Source of the DNA: Cocos nucifera
Lineage: Eukaryota > Streptophyta > Magnoliopsida > Arecales > Arecaceae
Direction: 5' to 3'
DNA length: 64,000 bases
Assembly (NCBI GenBank): GCA_006176705.1
Contig: QRFJ01000493.1
Coordinates: 496,001-560,000 of the forward strand
Of this stretch, positions 34,651 to 45,775 are shown in pieces (position 1 is the stretch's first letter; each line of letters starts with the position of its first letter). Position numbers and translations under genes: made by a program. The notes beneath the pieces were generated by a model. It was not told the DNA's origin. It ran no database searches and saw nothing but the letters and a program-made list of their open reading frames with translations.

Positions 34651-35790
34651 ATGTTTTATATGAGAATAAATTATACAAGAGGTCATATTCCTTACTGTAT
34701 CTTAAATGCCTCTGACCTTCTAAAGCTGATTATGCCTTAAAATAAGTTCATGAAGGTATATGTGAAAATCACCTTGGAGCCAGGTCATTATCTTATAAAT
34801 TGCTCCGTCAAGGATACGACTAGCCAACTATCCAACAATATGCCACTGATTATGTGAAGAGATGTGATCACTGTTAGAGAAATGCTAACATTCAGAGATA
34901 GTCGACTTCATAACTCACACCCTTGAGCACTCCTTTGTCTTTCATACAGTGGGGGATGGACATATTCAGGCCCTTTTCTGTGGTATTTGGATAGCGAAAA
35001 ATTCTTCTAATGGCAGTAGATTATTTCACCAAGTGGATTGAGGCCGAACCTCTAGCAAAGATTATTGAAGCTAAAGTACAAGACTTTATTTGGAAGTCGA
35101 TAATTTATAGATTCATCCTACCTTGGACTTTCATTACTAATAATGGATGCCAATTTGTAGGAGCAAGATTCATCGAGTTCTATGAAGACCTGAATATCTT
35201 CCATCATTTCACATCAGTAGCCCACCCATAGGTAAATGGCAAAATCAAAATAACCAACAGGACTTTATTGCAATGGATTAAGACAAGACTTGAAAGGGCA
35301 AAACAAATAAGGGTGGATGAACTTTATCGTATTCTCTAGGCCTATAAAATCACCCAAAGGTTACCAATAGGGGAAACTCCATTTGCTTTGGCTTTTGGAA
35401 CAAAGACAATCATTTTGGTTGAGCTCGGACTTTTTTCAACATGAGTTGAAGCTTTTAATGAATAGAGCAAATCACAAAATTTTAGAGCAAACCTTTATCT
35501 ATTGGAAGAAAAGTGAGAAAAGGTCCAAATTTAGATGGTAGCTTATAAACAGAAGGTAGCTCGCTACTATAATGCCAGAGTTAGAAGTAAGATTTTTAAA
35601 GTAGGAGATCTGGTACTATGGTGGGTAGATATCTCATAGTTATAAAATCAAGGAAAGCTTGTCCCAAACTGGTAAGGCCCTTATAAGGTTTTGAAAATCG
35701 TCCGATCGGGATCTTATTATCTAAAAAAGCTCGGAGGAGCTATACTCTCATGACCTTGAAACTTAAAAAACTTATGAATGTACTATCAAT
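34651..35790 (+). pseudogene. K integrase (gypsy), broken
   Basis: The zinc-binding part is near 34780-34880 (CDHC with a stop after it). The catalytic core starts at WGMDIF (about 34952), then AVDYFTKWIEAEPL (35013 on), FITNNGCQFVG with the second acidic residue replaced by Asn (35139 on), and a C-terminal GETPFALAFGTK (about 35368). Stops occur near 34988, 35231 and 35340. The longest open stretch is 35010-35231. Confidence 0.82.
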
Positions 35791-36207
35791 GAACCTATTT
35801 GTAATAAAATTCTTAGTTTGACATTCTTGTCTTTGGTGCAAAACTATGTAATGGCAGAAAATTATCCAATCGAACTTCTTTCTCAAATGAGATAAAAGAG
35901 CTCCAATTCTTAAACAGGAGGTTAACCTCGTCTTAACGAGGATGAAGGCCTCTGATTCTTAAATAGAAGGTTAAATTTGTCTTAATGAGGATGAAGGCCT
36001 CCAGTTCTTAAATAGGAGGTAACGAAGGGACACCCTCTTAATGGTCCTTTTGCGTCCTGGCAACCTTATTAGGAACAGGAGGTGAACCTTATCCTAACAA
36101 GGGTAATAGTCAACCACATTAGGAATAGGAGGAGAATCTCATCCTGACATGAATGAAAATCCCTATAGGGGATTGATGGCCTTCGATTCTTAAATAGGAG
36201 GTAATGA
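35791..36207 (+). repeat. K 3' region with repeated PPT-like units
   Basis: A unit of about 55 bp containing GATGAAGGCCTC and TTCTTAAATAGGAGGT recurs near 35889, 35943 and 35998, and a partial copy ends at 36207. More AGGAGG/AGGAACAGG words lie between. No coding sequence. Element A begins directly after the last copy. Confidence 0.7.
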
Positions 36208-36329
36208 TAAAAGGATAAGTGTGGTGCTCCCAAGTCTTGGGAGATCATGAAGGAGTCAAGATGGTGGCTCCTAAAGGCTAGGATTGGTTAGAGATGTATC
36301 AGCAAAGATAAAACGGTTGGCACATAGTT

Positions 36330-36403
36330 GGGCTAGCTTGGATATGCAGTCGAGCCGACTCGATCTCAGATCAAGCCGGTTCAGTCGGTATCCGAGCTGA
36401 CTG
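36330..36403 (+). repeat. 21-bp phased palindrome array in the A LTR
   Basis: GGGCTAGCTT, GAGCCGACTC, AAGCCGGTTC and GAGCTGACTG are spaced 22, 21 and 21 bp apart. The array is homologous to those of D and resembles that of F. It starts 122 bp into the LTR (118 bp in D). Confidence 0.8.
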
Positions 36404-36715
36404 TCTCAGGCAGATAGAAGATATGGTTTGGAGAGACATAATTGAGCCAGCTCAGCTTCGACTGAGCCAGCTTGATAGTGGCGAATAGATCTGGATGGAT
36501 TTTCTGTTTGGTCTTGGATTTGGTCTAATGCAAGGGGTCTTAAGGCCTGGTATGAGAGGTCTTAAGGTGGCTAATTCATGTACTAGGCTAGGTCTTTAGT
36601 CCAGGGGATGAGAGCATGTAAGACATAGGTGTATATGGGCTTGGGTGAGTGTTTTCATGTATGGGTTAGCCGAGGAGAGTTTTTTTAGGACTGAGTCATA
36701 TTGACTTAGAGTGTC

Positions 36716-36730
36716 TATATATATATATAC
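36716..36730 (+). promoter_or_regulatory. TATA box of the A 5' LTR
   Basis: A long alternating TATATATATATATAC run at the position of the D TATA box, shortly before the transcribed leader. Confidence 0.6.
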
Positions 36731-36933
36731 TTATATATGCAGATTACGGATAAGAGAATGAATTGAATCCCTTTTCTTCCTGAAACCCTAGCTTTCTCTC
36801 TTTCTCATTCTATCCTCGTCTGATCTTCTTATCATCTAATCTTTACCTTTCTTGCTATCATCTCCAACCTGCTTTCTCAGAGTTGATAGAAGGTACAAGA
36901 ATTTCCACAGCTCTAAAAATAATTTATAACAAG

Positions 36934-36945
36934 TGGTATCAGAGC
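36934..36945 (+). other. Primer binding site of A
   Basis: TGGTATCAGAGC, an exact initiator-Met tRNA site, two bases after LTR end ...ATAACA. Confidence 0.95.
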
Positions 36946-37081
36946 CAAATTATGTGGAAGGGGAGAAGATGCCTGAAAGTTGAAGATCTTTAGGTGCTGT
37001 GAATTTAGCAAGGTCCTATCAAGGTATTTCTCAAATTCCTTGGATCTATGTTGTATTTTTTTGTTTGGCTTGGATCCAACC

Positions 37082-37830
37082 ATGGGAAGTAACGTGAAGG
37101 TTGATTTTGAGAAGTTCGATGGAAAAGAAAACTTTTTCATGTGAAAAGTTCATGCAGAAGATCTTCTGGTTCAAGCTGAATTGGATCAGGCATTGGAAGA
37201 GAAGGCTGAAGGGATGTTAGATCGTCAGTGGATGTCTCTAGAAAAGAAGGTATGCTCTATGATCAGAGGATGCTTGTCGGATGCAGCACTCTATTCAATT
37301 TTGAAGGAGAGGACCCCAATATGCTTGTGATCAAAGTTACAAACCATGTATATGGGTAAGAATATGTACAATAAGTTGATGTTGAAGAAAAAATTGTACA
37401 ACCTTCGGATGTAGGAAGGTGAAGATGTCTTGGGACACATCCAGAAATTCGACCAGATGTGCAATGAGTTGATAAATGTTGAAGTGAAGATGAAGAAAGA
37501 AGATAAATCATTTCTTCTATTATGCTTGTTGCCCACATCCTATGATCCATTGATGATGATGCTGATCTATGGTACGGAGACCCTAGAGTATGAAAACATG
37601 GTCTCGGTATTACGAACCAACGAATAGCAGGAGAAGTTGACCAAGGAAGGTGTTCCCCAGGAGGGCTTGACCATGGGGGAGAGACCTAAAAGATCAAAGG
37701 AGAGAGGTAAGTCAAGGGGACGATCAAAGTTCTGAAAGAGCAAGAACAGAAAGGAAGCTAGGTGCTACAAGTGCAACAAGATCGGACACTTCAGGCATGA
37801 ATGCCCGTAATGGAAGAACAAGAAGGGAGA
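37082..37830 (+). pseudogene. A gag with zinc knuckle, broken
   Basis: ATG 37082 starts MGSNVKVDFEKFDGKENF. The gag core runs to about 37690 (ELDQALEEKAEGMLDRQWMS, then LGHIQKFDQMCNELINVEVK at about 37430-37490, and LLLCLLPTSYD). Stops at 37142, 37328, 37412, 37626 and 37732 fall mostly at codons expected to be Trp or Gln. The zinc knuckle (37759-37806, CYKCNKIGHFRHEC) keeps its full C-x2-C-x4-H-x4-C pattern. Confidence 0.85.
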
Positions 37831-38470
37831 AAAGAGTGGATCTAATGCACTGAGTATAATGACTGATAGTGAGATGGAGGATGACCTCTTGGTTGTATCA
37901 GATGGTCATAAAAGATACACAAATGTATGGACCCTGGATTAAGCCTGTTCGCATCACTACACCCCAAATCGGTCTTGGTTTGTCTCATACACCAAGATTG
38001 ATGAGGAGAGTGTGACACTTGAAGATGATCACCCATGTAGATTCGTTGGTATTGGAAGCATCTAGATGAGGATGTTTGATGGGATGGTGCGGACTCTCAT
38101 AAATGTGAAGCATGTCCCAGATTTGAAGAAAAATCTTATGTCACTGGGCTATCTGGAGTGGAGTGGCTGCAGCTTCAGTAGTCATGCCAGGAGTGGAGTT
38201 CTCAATATCTCCAAAGGTGCTATGGTGGTAATGAGGGGTAGGAGGATTGAGAACAATCTCTACAAGTTGGTTGGATCTATGGTGATCGAAGAATTTGATG
38301 CAGTGGCAACAGTGCAGGATCAGCAGAGGGCATATTGGTTGTCGCACTATCGCCTAGGCCACATGGATGACCATAGGATGAAGGAGCTAAGCAAACATGG
38401 TCTGATTTTAGATCTGAATGGAGGTGTTACAGAGATATGTGAGCCATGCCAGATGAAAAAATAGAGGAGA
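37831..38470 (+). pseudogene. A protease and pre-integrase region, broken
   Basis: The active site reads Leu-Asp-stop-Ala (about 37935-37947), so the catalytic Ser codon is now TAA, a C-to-A transversion. The following CSHHYTP motif is intact. The open stretch 38066-38464 carries NVKHVPDLKKNLMSLGYL and the pre-integrase zinc motif HYRLGHMDDHRMKEL with EPCQMKK. Confidence 0.85.
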
Positions 38471-39774
38471 GTATAGTTTACCATTAGTTCAGTCCACAGT
38501 GCAGCCCCATTGAAACTGGTTCACACTGATGTGTGGGGGCCGGCTCCATTTTCGATCAAAAATGGAGTGAGATAATTCTTGATCTTTATAGATGATTTCT
38601 CAAGGAAGGTATGGGTCTACTTCATGAGGAAGAAATTAGAAGTCTTCATCAGATTCAAGGTGTGAAAAGCTGAGGTGGAGAAGGAGACAGGTTAGAACTT
38701 GAAGTGTCTACGGTCAGACAACGACGGAGAATACACCAGCAAAGAGTTCCAGAGCTTTTGTGAGGAGTGTGGTATCAAAAGGCATTTCTCGGTAAAAAAA
38801 ATTTCTCAACAGAATGGGGTGGCTGAAAGGATTAACATAACCCTTTTGGAAAAGGCACGGTGCATGAGGCTGCAGGTAGGGCTTTCGAAGGCATTCTGGA
38901 TTGATACAGTGGATGCAGCTTATTATCTGGTGAATCAATCATCTCATACAAAGTTAGATGGTAGTATTCCAGAGGATAGATGGTCTGGAAGAAAGATTGG
39001 ACTAAGTCATCTAAGGATTTTTGGGTGCATGGCTTTTGTGCATATCGGTGCTGGTGAGCGGAGCCAGTTGGATGCCAGATCATTAAAGATGGTGTTCTTA
39101 GGATATCCACGAGGAGTTAAGGGATACCGACTATGGAATCCCTTAGAGAAGAAGGTTGTCATTAGTAGGATGTTACCTTTGATCTTCAAAGATGAGATGG
39201 CATGAAAAAGCAACAAATGCAGCAGGATATCTAGTAGGGCAACGCTGGATAGTTAACATCTTACTCTATTTTGCTACTTGTAGGTGCATCAAAAGAACTT
39301 GGTATTTAGGTGGAGCACTCACCGGAGGTGTATCCATAGGTAGAGAGAGCTTGGATAGGTAATGAAAGCCAGGAGGCCCAATAGGAGCAAGCTGGACCTA
39401 GGATGGATATCAGGATTGCACTGCACAAGTCCAAAAGGAACATCAGACAATCGAAATGATACGGCTTTGAAGATACACTGTCACATGTCCTGGTGATAGA
39501 AAACGAGGACCCACACACCTATGAGGAGGCATGGATAGCCAGGATAGAGAGATGGGTCTAAGCAATGTCTGAGGAGATGTAGGCTCTCCATAATAATGAG
39601 ATGTGGCATTTGGTGCAGTCGCCACGAGGAAAGAAACCCATTAGTTGCAAGTGGGTTTACGAATGCAAAGAGGGGCCTTTAGAATAGGGAGGTGTTAGGT
39701 ATAAAGTATGGTTAGTGGCCAAGGGATACTTTTAGAAGAAAAGCATCAATTTCAGCAAAGTATTTTCTCCTGTC
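38471..39774 (+). pseudogene. A integrase and start of reverse transcriptase, cut by B
   Basis: The integrase core shows HTDVWGPAPF (about 38523), IDDFSRKVWVYFM (about 38588) and the long open stretch 38699-39205 with LRSDNDGEYTSKEF and NGVAERIN, covering the catalytic Asp and Glu. Two stops precede it (near 38576 and 38664). After 39205 the integrase-RT linker has stops and frameshifts, and RT starts near 39640 (CKWVYECKEG). The coding text ends at the CTGTC target site (39770-39774) of element B and resumes at 52175. Confidence 0.88.
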
Positions 39775-41514
39775 TGAAGGAAAATCCTGATTTCTCGAGT
39801 CAGATTTGTTCAGAACTGATTGGATCAAGAGGCATATTTTAAAAATTTTCTCTTAGATCCTAATCATATTTGACACTTTTCAGATCTAATTTTATGATCT
39901 GATAAATAAGAAAATAAAATTAAATTAATTCTAAATTAATTTTATCTTGATTTTGGGTAATATGATTACCCATTGATGATCTTGTCGAAGCCCTGAGGTT
40001 CTGGATCTAGCCATGCAAGCGCCTGGCCTCTATCGGTATCTACTCAAGCTGAATTTGGAGATCTTCTCCTTCTCTTTCTTTTCTCTAAAAATTAAATTTA
40101 GATCTAATTTGGAGGATCTTTAAAACTTCTTCTGGAGATCACCTATCGTCGCTGCAGCAGCGCTACCTTCTTCCTTTTTCGTTAGCCTTTTCTTGCCTAA
40201 CTCGCACTAATCTGAAGGCCTAACTTCCTTGGGCATGGAGAGGAGCGAGAGGGCTAGATGGTGGCATGGAGAAGGGAGAGGGGCAGCCTTAGGGCATGGC
40301 TAAGAGGAGGAGAGCTTAGAAGTGGGCGCAGATAGGGTCTATTTATAGACTCTACTATGCCATGCAGTGCTGCATCACCCCGGCCAATCATGTTGCTTCA
40401 TGCAATCAGATCTAAATTTGATTGGTGGGATGACATCACTTGATCCAATTAGATGAGAGACCCACAGGTTCATTCTTAGATGGCACCTAAGACTGGTCAA
40501 AGTAGAAATCCAAGGGCCACCTAAGTAGAAACCAAGAAGCAACCTAGAGTCCCATTCGTATGGGACTCCAGCGTCCCTATCCATGGGCGCATGCTATCCT
40601 AGGCATGCACCCCCTTCTTTCCAATTTTCAAAAAGGGGACAAGCCTCTATCTACTCTCCAATAAGTGCATGACACATGGGCAGATGTCCAAGGGTCAAAG
40701 GTCAATGTTTGATCAAGTCAAAATACCAGAATTAGCAGGTGATAGAAAATGGCAGGTGTTGTCTCAAATTTATCTCATAAATTAAGACAACCCTTTTTTG
40801 ACTTGGGCAAGCACCAGCCAGACTAGGTAAAGGCACCTGAGTGAGCACAAACTCATTTGGCTTAGTCATGATAACTTTTAATGATAGAAAAATGAGAATG
40901 TTAGGTTCAATCGTGTGCTAGCACGATTTTCTTGAACCTAATTGAATCTTATTCAAATCAATTGAGCTGGGTTAGTCCAATTGATAATATCTAGATCCAA
41001 ACTCTTATTTGTATGATTTAGTTAGGTTCAGTTCTGTATGGTAATAGAATATGTCATGATCTCCATCATCAATATCATCGAAACTTCTTTCGATGGATCA
41101 GAACTCTTCTAATTCAGACAACTTAGAATGATCGATCATCTAAATCATTCTAATTGCTCCCAAAATCCACCAGTGGCACCTAGCAGCATCTGGTGGCAAC
41201 CCATCAAAACTATAAAATGAACCTCTCAGTGCAGCTACTTGTGTGATTAAGTTCTTCTATCTTGAGCTCCGATCAAATTAGGGTTAAGGTGAACTCGTCA
41301 AACCCTAATTTCTATCATATGATTTAATCATTCGATTCAAGTCTGATATGAAAACCTTAATACAAACTCTTTCTATTATTTCACACTATGCCATGGCCAT
41401 GGGCTTATGGACTTGATTCTCATGATCATCATAGGGCTACTCCTCTTCTACCGAGGTAGATAGATTCCATCTTGGTGCAATCTAATTCCTACAATGAACA
41501 TGCTAAGCCAACAT
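39775..41514 (-). repeat. B 3' LTR, partial (ends in assembly gap)
   Basis: Collinear with the first about 1.75 kb (plus-strand order) of the B 5' LTR (49852-51627) but with many substitutions. The missing part would be about 540 bp. It is the most diverged LTR of the B/C group here. Confidence 0.85.
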
Positions 41515-42514
41515 NNNNNNNNNNNNNNNNNNNNNNNNNNNNNNNNNNNNNNNNNNNNNNNNNNNNNNNNNNNNNNNNNNNNNNNNNNNNNNNNNNNNNN
41601 NNNNNNNNNNNNNNNNNNNNNNNNNNNNNNNNNNNNNNNNNNNNNNNNNNNNNNNNNNNNNNNNNNNNNNNNNNNNNNNNNNNNNNNNNNNNNNNNNNNN
41701 NNNNNNNNNNNNNNNNNNNNNNNNNNNNNNNNNNNNNNNNNNNNNNNNNNNNNNNNNNNNNNNNNNNNNNNNNNNNNNNNNNNNNNNNNNNNNNNNNNNN
41801 NNNNNNNNNNNNNNNNNNNNNNNNNNNNNNNNNNNNNNNNNNNNNNNNNNNNNNNNNNNNNNNNNNNNNNNNNNNNNNNNNNNNNNNNNNNNNNNNNNNN
41901 NNNNNNNNNNNNNNNNNNNNNNNNNNNNNNNNNNNNNNNNNNNNNNNNNNNNNNNNNNNNNNNNNNNNNNNNNNNNNNNNNNNNNNNNNNNNNNNNNNNN
42001 NNNNNNNNNNNNNNNNNNNNNNNNNNNNNNNNNNNNNNNNNNNNNNNNNNNNNNNNNNNNNNNNNNNNNNNNNNNNNNNNNNNNNNNNNNNNNNNNNNNN
42101 NNNNNNNNNNNNNNNNNNNNNNNNNNNNNNNNNNNNNNNNNNNNNNNNNNNNNNNNNNNNNNNNNNNNNNNNNNNNNNNNNNNNNNNNNNNNNNNNNNNN
42201 NNNNNNNNNNNNNNNNNNNNNNNNNNNNNNNNNNNNNNNNNNNNNNNNNNNNNNNNNNNNNNNNNNNNNNNNNNNNNNNNNNNNNNNNNNNNNNNNNNNN
42301 NNNNNNNNNNNNNNNNNNNNNNNNNNNNNNNNNNNNNNNNNNNNNNNNNNNNNNNNNNNNNNNNNNNNNNNNNNNNNNNNNNNNNNNNNNNNNNNNNNNN
42401 NNNNNNNNNNNNNNNNNNNNNNNNNNNNNNNNNNNNNNNNNNNNNNNNNNNNNNNNNNNNNNNNNNNNNNNNNNNNNNNNNNNNNNNNNNNNNNNNNNNN
42501 NNNNNNNNNNNNNN
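41515..42514. other. Assembly gap of 1000 N
   Basis: A run of exactly 1000 unknown bases, which suggests a conventional gap size rather than a measured one. It hides the rest of the B 3' LTR, its PPT and the start of LTR J. Open frames called across it (41448-42706 on both strands) are artefacts. Confidence 0.98.
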
Positions 42515-44034
42515 GTGCGTTGATTGGCTGAAGAATCCGGACGGTCCACGCAACACCGGGCTCGCGCACGGTCCACGGAGGGCAATTTGGGAATTCTGGC
42601 TGATCCAACGGGCGGTTTTCACTGAAGCTTGATCGGACGGACGAGAAGAAGGCGCTGATGGACGGCATCCGCAGCTCCCGATCGAGATCCAATGGCCGAG
42701 ATTCATCCCGACATAAAACTAAAGGTCTGAAGGCTTATTTCAATGTGATCGGACGGTCCAGATTCGATCCAACGGTCGATCCAACGGCTGAGATTAAATC
42801 CAACTTGATCTGGGTTATTTTAAGGGTTTTTGAGTGGTTTTTGGACCGTTTGATCCCATCCAACGATCAGAATTATGTAGATCTTAATTTGAGTTATTTT
42901 GCGAGTCTAGTTTTTGATGGAATTTGAGGAGAAATTAAATTCTTTAGATTTAAAACCTATGTTTGCTGTGAAATAAGAAAAGAGAATTGGAAAAAGAAAA
43001 AAAAGAGAGAGACAAAGAGAGAGACGGGGAGAAAGAGAAAAAGAAAAAAGAGAGAGACAAAGAGAGAGATGGGGAGAAAGAGAGAGGGAGAAAGAGAGAG
43101 AAAGAGAGAGGAGAGAGATAAAAAAAAGTGATTTATAAGAAAATTAAAAAGGTTTTTTTTTATTTTTCTTCAACGATCAAGACATCAAGGAGCCTCTTCT
43201 TCTTCGCCAAGTTCTCCACATCAAGAGCAGTAGACAATCAATTTCAGCAATCAAACAGTCTAATTTCTCCATGCTTTTTATTTTATTTGCTGTTTTTGAA
43301 TTTGTTATTATGAACTAAATTTTATTTTACTAAGGCTAAGGTGTAGCCACTCTTTTGATGCAATATTCAGTATGATTTATTTTTAAATTTTATTCATGAG
43401 GAGTATATAAATCTGATCTTAATGCTTTTAGATTACTGGCCATCTTCTAATTGATCTGATGAACATAGATGTTACGGACCAAGTACATCTATGTTAATGC
43501 TTCTTGATTATATACCTTGTATTATGAATCAAATTAGAATTCATATGCATGCGGAAATTTTAGTGCGCTTTGGACGCAGCGTATTTTAATTAGAGGGTTT
43601 CACAAAACCTAATGCATTAATATTTATTTAAATTACACCTGGACCAAAGGGTAATTAATAAATATTAATAGTTTTGCTATGCCTGGACCAAAGGGATAGT
43701 GAATAAATTAGGAGACTCCACCGTCACATGAAATAAAATTAATCTAAAAACCTGAATATTGTATTGACTGAGTTGGTGAACCGATTGCCTTAGTAATCCA
43801 TTGCTCTTGAATTTAAAACCCTAATAATTTACACTCTCTCTATTTAATTAAAAACTTTTAATTATTTTTTTTTATTTTTTCTTTAATTTCTTATTCTCAT
43901 AAATCGATCTTCTAAATAAAGCATAGGAAAGAGCTTTTCAGTACTTATTTTTCAATCCTCTAGGGACGATACTCTACTCATTCACTTTATTACTTGATCG
44001 ACTGGTGCACTTGCCATAGCTATAAATAGACCAT
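42515..44034 (+). mobile_element. J: gypsy-type LTR (5' end in gap)
   Basis: Sequence absent from C at the corresponding place. The upstream part is GC-rich with repeated GATCSRACGG words (42629, 42747, 42766, 42778), like the G LTRs. A long purine tract, a TATATAA (43404-43410) and a tail ending ACTTTATTACTTGATCG and GTGCACTTGCC follow, the usual end of plant gypsy LTRs. B sequence resumes at about 44035 (CCAATGGCTTTGTAAG). It is probably a solo LTR or one end of an element. No TSD can be tested and the exact end is uncertain by about 20 bp. Confidence 0.6.
42975..43125 (+). repeat. About 150-nt polypurine tract with internal tandem duplication
   Basis: Almost pure A/G. A block of about 50 bp with AGAGAGACAAAGAGAGAGA and GGGGAGAAAGAG occurs twice (from about 43005 and about 43050). 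It lies within J and could adopt triplex structure; this is inference. Confidence 0.8.
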
Positions 44035-45775
44035 ACTGGCCAATGGCTTTGTAAGTGGGTTGCCACATTATCTGTGGAGTTGACTCTCTTGACCTCGACG
44101 TAACCCTTCTCGAGGTAATCGCGGATGAGGTGGTATCGCCGCTCAATGTGCTTGGATTTCTGGTGAGACCTCGGCTCCTTAGCAAGGGCTATGGCGCCAT
44201 TGTTGTCGCAGTATAGAGGAATGGCATCTGATGGCATTACTCCAATTTCTGCAGCAAACTTCTTGTACCAGAATGCTTCCTTCGCAGCCTCTGATGCAGC
44301 GATATATTCTGCTTCCATGGTGGAATCTGCTATCACGTTTGCTTGGAACTCTTCCAGCTGACAGCACCACCATTGCACACAAACAGACTTCCAGATGTCG
44401 ACTTTCGATCATCTATATCGGACATGAAATCCGAGTCTGTGTATCCCTGGACTTGGAGTTCTCCATTACCAAAGACAACATCATATCCTTAGTTCTTCTC
44501 AAGTACTTAAGGATACATTTCACAGAAGTCCAGTGTTCTTCACCTGGATTTGACTGATATCTGCTTGTGACACTCACAGCATGGGCTATATCAGGTCGTG
44601 TACATAGCATGGCATACATGAGGCTCCCTATTGCAGAAGCATAAGGGATCTTGCTCATGCGTTCTATTTCCTCAGGTGTGCTAGGGCACATCTTCTTGGA
44701 AAGATGAATACCATGTCTGAAGGGTATTAATCCCCTCTTAGAGTTTTCCATACTAAACCTCTTTAGTACTTTCTCTATGTACATCTTCTGTGAAAGTCCT
44801 AGCATCCTATTCGGTCTATCCCTATAGACCTTAATTCCTAGAATAAAGGATGCTTCACCTAGGTCTTTCATGGAGAATTCCTTGGACAACCATATTTTGA
44901 CTGATGTCAACATGGGAATATCATTCCCAATAAGGAGGATGTCATCCACGTACAATACGAGGAAGACAACAGCGCTCCCACTGACCCTTTTTGAAAACAC
45001 ATGGTTCCTCTTCATTTTTGATGAAACCAAACTTTTTGATCACATCATTGAAACGAGTGTTCCAGCTCCGAGATGCTTGCTTAAGTCCATATATGGACCT
45101 TTGCAGCTTGCAAACCTTGTGATCAGTATCACTGGATGTGAAACCTAGCGGCTGTTCCATATAGATATCTTCCTCAAGATATCCATTTAAGAATGCCGTT
45201 TTCACGTCCATTTGCCATATTTCATAATCGAAATAGGCTGCAACGGCAAGCAATGTGCGGATGGATTTTAGCATAGCCACTGGGAAAAGGTATCCTGATA
45301 GTCAATGCCTTCGCGTTGACTATAACCTTTTGCCACTAGTCTAGCCTTGAATGTCTCCACATTCCCATCTGCACCAATCTTTCTCTTGAAGATCCATTTA
45401 CACCCAATAGGTACTATACCTTCTGGTGGATCTACCAAGGTCCAGACTTGGTTTGAGTGCATCGAGTCAATTTCTGACTTGCATTGCCTCTAGCCATTTC
45501 TCGGAGTCGATATCTGATATCGCCTCGTTGTAGGTTTTGGGATCATCACCATGAGCACCATTACCTATGAGGAACATTTTCCTCTACTTCCTCTGAAATA
45601 ATACCTAAGTATCTTTCAGGGGGATGGAAAACTCTTTCCGATCTACGAGGTGGAGGAGGTAGTGTTCTTATTGGCTCAACCTGATTTGGTTCCAATTGGT
45701 CCTTAGCTCGTTGTACTTGTGAGACTTTCTCATCAAGCTTAATCTGCTTTCCAATGCCGCTATCTTGAATAAACT
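44035..45775 (-). pseudogene. B reverse transcriptase and RNase H, broken and truncated
   Basis: RNase H is at 44050-44400 (AEYIAASEAAKEAFWYKKFA, LYCDNNGAIALAKEP); its C-terminus is replaced at about 44034 by J, so the last codons read into foreign sequence. RT is at 44413-45470: the catalytic YVDD is at 44941-44952, upstream QMDVKTAFLNGYLEEDIYME and YGLKQASRSW. A one-base insertion near 44990 separates the 44413-45030 and 44942-45280 frames; further breaks are near 45270 and 45475. Otherwise it is almost identical to C. Confidence 0.9.

Larger units (their letters stand above)
36208..36931 (+). repeat. 5' LTR of A
   Basis: Starts TAAAAGGATAAGTGTGG (TG changed to TA) and ends TTTATAACA. It matches the D LTRs. 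Palindrome array sites are at 36330, 36352, 36373 and 36394, with a further pair at 36444 and 36464. TATA box at 36716-36730. Confidence 0.88.

Noticed and set aside
41448..42706. Long open frames of 345-414 codons on both strands
   Set aside because: They consist almost wholly of N from the assembly gap and have no real sequence content.
43974..44185. ORF ends reading through 44034 as a native RNase H C-terminus of B
   Set aside because: Past the junction the residues come from LTR J and have no match in C or E, so the C-terminus is foreign.
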